Positions 63,534 to 64,000 of a stretch of 64,000 bases of DNA are shown here, one piece after another. This DNA is from Cellulomonas flavigena DSM 20109 (GTDB taxonomy: Bacteria > Actinomycetota > Actinomycetes > Actinomycetales > Cellulomonadaceae): the NCBI RefSeq assembly GCF_000092865.1, contig NC_014151.1, positions 1,116,001 through 1,180,000 on the forward strand. The letters run 5' to 3'. The notes beneath the pieces are model-generated. The model was not told the origin of the DNA and searched no databases. It was given only the letters and a program-made list of their open reading frames with translations. The position numbers were made by a program, and so were the translations under genes. Each line of letters opens with the position of its first letter. The first letter of the stretch is position 1.

Positions 63534-64000
63534 GCCTCCCGCGCATCAAGGACGTCACCGACCCGGCGACCTGGGGCCCTGCCGTCGACGAGGCGGTCCA
63601 CGCCGTCGGTCGCGGCGAGCTGGTCGTCCTGCCCACCGACACCGTCTACGGCATCGGCGCCGACGCGTTCGACGCGCGGGCCGTCCAGGCCCTGCTCGAC
63701 GCCAAGGGGCGGGGGCGGCAGATGCCGCCGCCCGTCCTCATCCCGGACGTGCGGACCCTCGACGGCCTGGCCACCGACGTGCCGGACGCGGTCCGGGCGC
63801 TTGCGGAGACGTTCTGGCCCGGCGGCCTCACCGTGATCCTGCGGGCGCAGCCGTCGCTGGCGTGGGACCTGGGGGAGACGCACGGCACGGTCGCGCTGCG
63901 CATGCCGGACCACCCGGCCGCGCTCGCGCTGCTGCGGCGCACGGGCCCGCTCGCCGTCTCGAGCGCCAACCGCACGGGCCGGCCGGCGGCCACGACGGCC
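63530..64000 (+). CDS. L-threonylcarbamoyladenylate synthase, Sua5/YrdC family (3' truncated)
   Basis: 157 residues visible from GTG 63530, overlapping the prmC stop; the frame runs off the right edge. The YrdC core is clear: GELVVLPTDTVYGIGADAF (about residues 30-48), FWPGGLTVIL (about 99-108), VALRMPDHP (about 122-130) and PLAVSSANRTGRPA (about 140-153). It forms threonylcarbamoyl-AMP for the t6A modification of tRNAs reading ANN codons. The KxR ATP/bicarbonate motif appears as DAKGRGRQMPPPVLI, slightly altered from the usual KxRP. Whether a SUA5 domain follows cannot be seen. Confidence 0.93.
   Translation, partial: MSLPRIKDVTDPATWGPAVDEAVHAVGRGELVVLPTDTVYGIGADAFDARAVQALLDAKGRGRQMPPPVLIPDVRTLDGLATDVPDAVRALAETFWPGGLTVILRAQPSLAWDLGETHGTVALRMPDHPAALALLRRTGPLAVSSANRTGRPAATTA

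Overview
The window reads as one contiguous piece of a chromosome from a very high-GC Gram-positive bacterium of the Actinomycetota, most likely Cellulomonas or a close relative. The codon bias is extreme, with GC third positions producing long open frames on the opposite strand of nearly every gene. Many genes start with GTG and sit directly behind a TANNNT box. Gene order matches conserved actinobacterial blocks, and a secreted protein ends in a family 2 carbohydrate-binding module. The genus is an inference; no rRNA is present. I see no insertion sequence, prophage or CRISPR array.

Layout. 1-4909: envelope-stress block (3' part of an ECF sigma factor, its zinc anti-sigma factor, an HtrA-type protease, TatB), then trpS and a 2H phosphoesterase. 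4920-6882: a YihY/BrkB membrane protein and a convergent phosphotransferase. 6956-10469: sdhCDAB for succinate dehydrogenase, on the minus strand. 10717-13197: mannose-1-phosphate guanylyltransferase and an M20 amidohydrolase. 13426-22694: a nucleoside uptake and salvage operon (PnrA/BMP lipoprotein, ABC ATPase, two permeases, cdd, deoA, a 75-residue acidic protein, add, deoC). 22949-29670: a large secreted Svx-like/CBM2 protein, then a PGM2-type phosphohexomutase, purine nucleoside phosphorylase and an LpdA-type quinone reductase. Uptake, deamination, phosphorolysis, pentose phosphate isomerisation and aldol cleavage can therefore all be assigned within 15 kb if the mutase acts on pentoses.

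29775-40729: acyl-CoA carboxylase region (biotin carboxylase/carrier, Nudix, Maf, VKOR-like protein, a decayed maltose-binding-protein gene, a DUF885 protein, accE, an unknown 188-residue gene, accD, birA, a class III adenylate cyclase). 40805-49492: SRAP-type protein, Bcr/CflA-type exporter, aminotransferase, two small envelope proteins, adhE and an AI-2E-type transporter. 49629-49701: tRNA-Arg(CCG), followed by a FadR-type regulator.

50621-64000: the conserved order argS-lysA-(heme oxygenase)-hom-thrC-thrB-rho-(PemK-like)-rpmE-prfA-prmC-sua5, cut at the right edge. The heme oxygenase and the PemK-like gene are the additions to the order I remember from mycobacteria.

The most notable signals are: a recurrent promoter layout in which a TANNNT box ends 6 or 7 bases before the start codon (13 strict cases, implying leaderless mRNAs); a perfect 8-3-8 palindrome over the predicted start site of the heme oxygenase gene; an isolated AT-containing palindrome in the divergent SRAP/exporter promoter; a maltose-binding-protein remnant that kept an operator-like sequence; and a leader reading frame that overlaps the rho start codon.
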